Under the pieces are notes generated by a model. It saw only the letters and a program-made list of their open reading frames with translations. It was not told the origin of the DNA and ran no database searches. Source: Acidobacteriota bacterium (GTDB lineage Bacteria > Acidobacteriota > UBA6911 > RPQK01 > DATIPO01). Taken from it: DNA of 64,000 bases. Position numbers and translations under genes: made by a program. The DNA lies in contig DATIPQ010000145.1 in NCBI GenBank assembly GCA_035471785.1, positions 18,167 through 82,166 of the forward strand. The letters run 5' to 3'. Shown here piece by piece: positions 62,181 through 64,000 of this stretch; position 1 is the stretch's first letter; every line of letters starts with the position of its first letter.

Positions 62181-63829
62181 AAAGAAGCCTTCTCTCGATG
62201 ACCCTGACGGCGGCGATGCTGTTGCCGTCCTGCGCCATCACCAATCATCGCCCGACTCCGCCGCCCGCGTCCCAGGCGCCTGCCAGCTTCACCATCCTGG
62301 CCGTCAACGACGTCTACCGCATCAACGGCGTGGCCGACAGCGAGGGACGAGGACAAATCGGCGGACTGGCCCGCCTGCGCACGCTCAGACGCTCGCTGGA
62401 GGCTGAGGACCCGGGCCTGCTGGTCCTCCATGCCGGAGATTTGCTGACGCCCTCCTTGCTCAGCCTCATGTATGAGGGCCGGCAGATGGTGGACGTGCTC
62501 AATCGTCTGGACGGCGATCCTCAGGCCTTCGATCCGCGCCTCTTCGTGACTTTCGGCAATCACGAGTTCGACATTCGGGACGCCTCCGAACTGGACCGCC
62601 GCATCGATGAATCGCAGTTCCGGTGGCTGGGTACCGACCTCACTTTCAGCAGCCAAAACGGCCAGCCGGTGGTGGACGGCGATAACTTGTTGCGCACCCT
62701 GATCGTCGAGTCCAACGGCCTGCGTATCGGACTCTTCAGCCTTTCCATCGACATGAACGATCCCCACTACGTGCAGTTCGCCGACCCTCTGGAGACGGCC
62801 CGGCAGGCCACCGCCGAGTTGAGGCAGCAGGGAGCGGAAGTGGTGGTGGCGTTGACCCATCTGCGTCTCTCTCAAGACATCGAGATCTTGCAGGCATTGG
62901 GCGATCAGGGCCCTGACCTGCACATCGGCGGACACGAGCACAGCCAGCAGCACGAGATGGTCAACGGCCGCTACGTTCTCAAAGCCGACGCCGACGCCGT
63001 CTCGGCCACCGTGGTCAAGGTGACTCCCCGGCCTGACGGTCCGCCTCGAGTAGACTTTCGCTATGAGGACTTGGGGCCGGCTGATCCGTCCCCAGACCCG
63101 CAGGTGCAGGAACGGGTCGACTGGTGGCTGGCCAAGCACGCTCGAGAGTTCTGCGCCGGCCAGCAGCCTCCCGAGCCTCCCGATTGCCTGGACGAGAAGC
63201 TGGGCGTGGCCGGGGTCACGCTGGTGGCCGAAGAAACCATGATCCGCCGCTACGAAACCAACTTCGGCAACTGGGTGGCCGACCTCATGAAGGCTCAATA
63301 TCCCCGGGCTCAGGTTGCTGTCGTGGGGTCGGGCACGCTGCGCATGAACCAGGACATCCCCAAGGGAGGCGATTTCACCCGCCGCGACCTGGAAGCCCTG
63401 CTGCCTTTTCCTACCAGGGTCAGGTTGCTCAAGATCACCGGCGCCGACCTGCAAAAAGCCGTCTCCCACTCGGTCGAGACCTGGACCGGCAACGGCTGGT
63501 GGCTGCAAGTCAGCGGCATCGCCTTCCGCCACGACCCCAAGGAGGAACGGGCTTATGATCTCACCCTGCTGACCGATAAGGGCCCTCGCCCCGTCCAGCC
63601 CGAGGAAGAAATCTGGCTGGCCGCCAACGACTACATTGCAGGCGGCCGGGACGGCTACGCCATGCTGGGTCCTCAGGCTGAAGTCCCCGGAGCTCCCTCG
63701 CCCAACCTGGAAGACCTCATCAAGCAGGCCCTGGCCGCCGCCGGCCCCGAGGGGATCAAGCCGCAGAAAGAGGGCCGCATCTGCAACACTCAAGAGGCAG
63801 ACCAGCCCTGTTTAGCCGTCGTCCGCTAG
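62177..63829 (+). CDS. Lipoprotein 5'-nucleotidase-like metallophosphatase
   Basis: A lipoprotein signal peptide with lipobox LLPSC precedes a metallophosphatase domain and a C-terminal 5'-nucleotidase domain (about 340-520). Metal-site motifs: AVNDVYRI (the usual Asp is present, but the usual His two residues on is Tyr), HAGDLL, TFGNHEFD, LTHLRLS and IGGHEHS. The substrate-binding C-terminal domain has TNFGNWVADLMK, GSGTLRMNQDI and YIAGGRDGY. It should be anchored outside the cytoplasm and release nucleosides from nucleotides. GTG 62177 overlaps the rpiA stop, so translation is coupled. Length 550 residues is normal. Confidence 0.9.
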   Translation: MKRSLLSMTLTAAMLLPSCAITNHRPTPPPASQAPASFTILAVNDVYRINGVADSEGRGQIGGLARLRTLRRSLEAEDPGLLVLHAGDLLTPSLLSLMYEGRQMVDVLNRLDGDPQAFDPRLFVTFGNHEFDIRDASELDRRIDESQFRWLGTDLTFSSQNGQPVVDGDNLLRTLIVESNGLRIGLFSLSIDMNDPHYVQFADPLETARQATAELRQQGAEVVVALTHLRLSQDIEILQALGDQGPDLHIGGHEHSQQHEMVNGRYVLKADADAVSATVVKVTPRPDGPPRVDFRYEDLGPADPSPDPQVQERVDWWLAKHAREFCAGQQPPEPPDCLDEKLGVAGVTLVAEETMIRRYETNFGNWVADLMKAQYPRAQVAVVGSGTLRMNQDIPKGGDFTRRDLEALLPFPTRVRLLKITGADLQKAVSHSVETWTGNGWWLQVSGIAFRHDPKEERAYDLTLLTDKGPRPVQPEEEIWLAANDYIAGGRDGYAMLGPQAEVPGAPSPNLEDLIKQALAAAGPEGIKPQKEGRICNTQEADQPCLAVVR

Positions 63830-63853
63830 CCCCGTGGGAGGCGCCCCTGGCCA

Positions 63854-64000
63854 ATGGTGCAGTGCATCCCAAGTTTCGAGCCATCCTGTTGCGTTATTTC
63901 ACGCTTTCAGCGTTCGGACCTTGGCCGTCTAAAACCCAGGGTGGCGCCGCCGTCTCGCTTGCGCTCGCCGGGGCTGACCCTGGGCTGGCGAATCGCTCGC
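63854..64000 (+). repeat. Interspersed repeat copy C (runs off the window)
   Basis: Starts 24 bases after the nucleotidase stop with TGGTGCAGTGC, followed by GAGCCATCCTGTTGCG, CACGCTTTCAGCGTTCGGACC and the same ACCCAGGGTGGCGCCGCCG core. It matches copy B almost base for base over its visible 147 bases and continues beyond the window. Just before it, GTGGGAGGCGC (63834-63844) recalls the repeat cluster near 12.9-13.2 kb. Confidence 0.88.

Noticed and set aside
62003-63793. 596-codon open frame antisense to the 5'-nucleotidase
   Set aside because: Shadow frame; the plus strand has a complete and recognisable protein.

Overview
The window is GC-rich bacterial chromosome, densely coded, with 51 supported protein genes, no rRNA or tRNA that I could recognise, no CRISPR array and no prophage. 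The best taxonomic clue is a PadR-type regulator translationally coupled to a long MacB/FtsX-like permease and followed by a second one. This is the ADOP arrangement typical of Acidobacteriota. Other genes fit that phylum without proving it: an anti-sigma/HEAT module, secreted TPR proteins, a TolB-propeller amidohydrolase and an S9 peptidase.

Layout. 0-2 kb: end of a membrane anti-sigma-like gene and a secreted TPR/HEAT protein. 2-8.2 kb (minus strand): ntrY-ntrX-xerC, a large inverted repeat, then asnS. 8.3-12.8 kb: a lone HyuA-type hydantoinase, then xseA-xseB-ispA with overlapping genes. 12.8-17.6 kb: a repeat-rich spacer, a small ribbon-helix-helix-like protein, glnS, an MFS exporter and an ABHD18-like hydrolase. 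18-20.5 kb: a secreted TPR protein and two tandem Hsp20 genes ending at a textbook terminator. 20.6-24.9 kb (minus strand): galU-serS-gntR-add. 25-30.6 kb (plus strand): rpsU with its own promoter and terminator, then a nucleoside-salvage operon (pyrimidine phosphorylase, CNT transporter, purine phosphorylase, cytidine deaminase, lipoprotein deaminase). 30.7-41.5 kb: a PmtA-like methyltransferase, an SRAP protein, secreted TPR proteins, a PcrA/UvrD helicase, a TolB-amidohydrolase and a phosphopantetheinyl transferase. 41.6-47.3 kb: padR and two ADOP permeases. 47.3-64 kb: a membrane protein, an AraC regulator, a DUF6265 protein, uvrA, an M23 peptidase, a cysteine dioxygenase, a PilZ protein, a medium-chain dehydrogenase, a UPF0200-like kinase, an S9 peptidase, a threonine-dehydratase-like enzyme, a NAGPA-domain protein, rpiA and a lipoprotein 5'-nucleotidase.

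Taken together, nucleotide scavenging is the clearest theme. A surface 5'-nucleotidase and a surface amidohydrolase could release and deaminate nucleosides outside the cell. A CNT carrier would import them, and add, punA, deoA, cdd and rpiA would turn them into bases and sugar phosphates. Predicted secreted or surface peptidases suggest protein scavenging as well.

The most notable non-genic signal is an interspersed repeat with three copies (two complete or nearly so, one running off the window end). All copies lie at the 3' ends of genes, and in two cases the repeat terminus overlaps the neighbouring stop codon. I found no convincing wholly new multi-gene system. The items below are the best leads.
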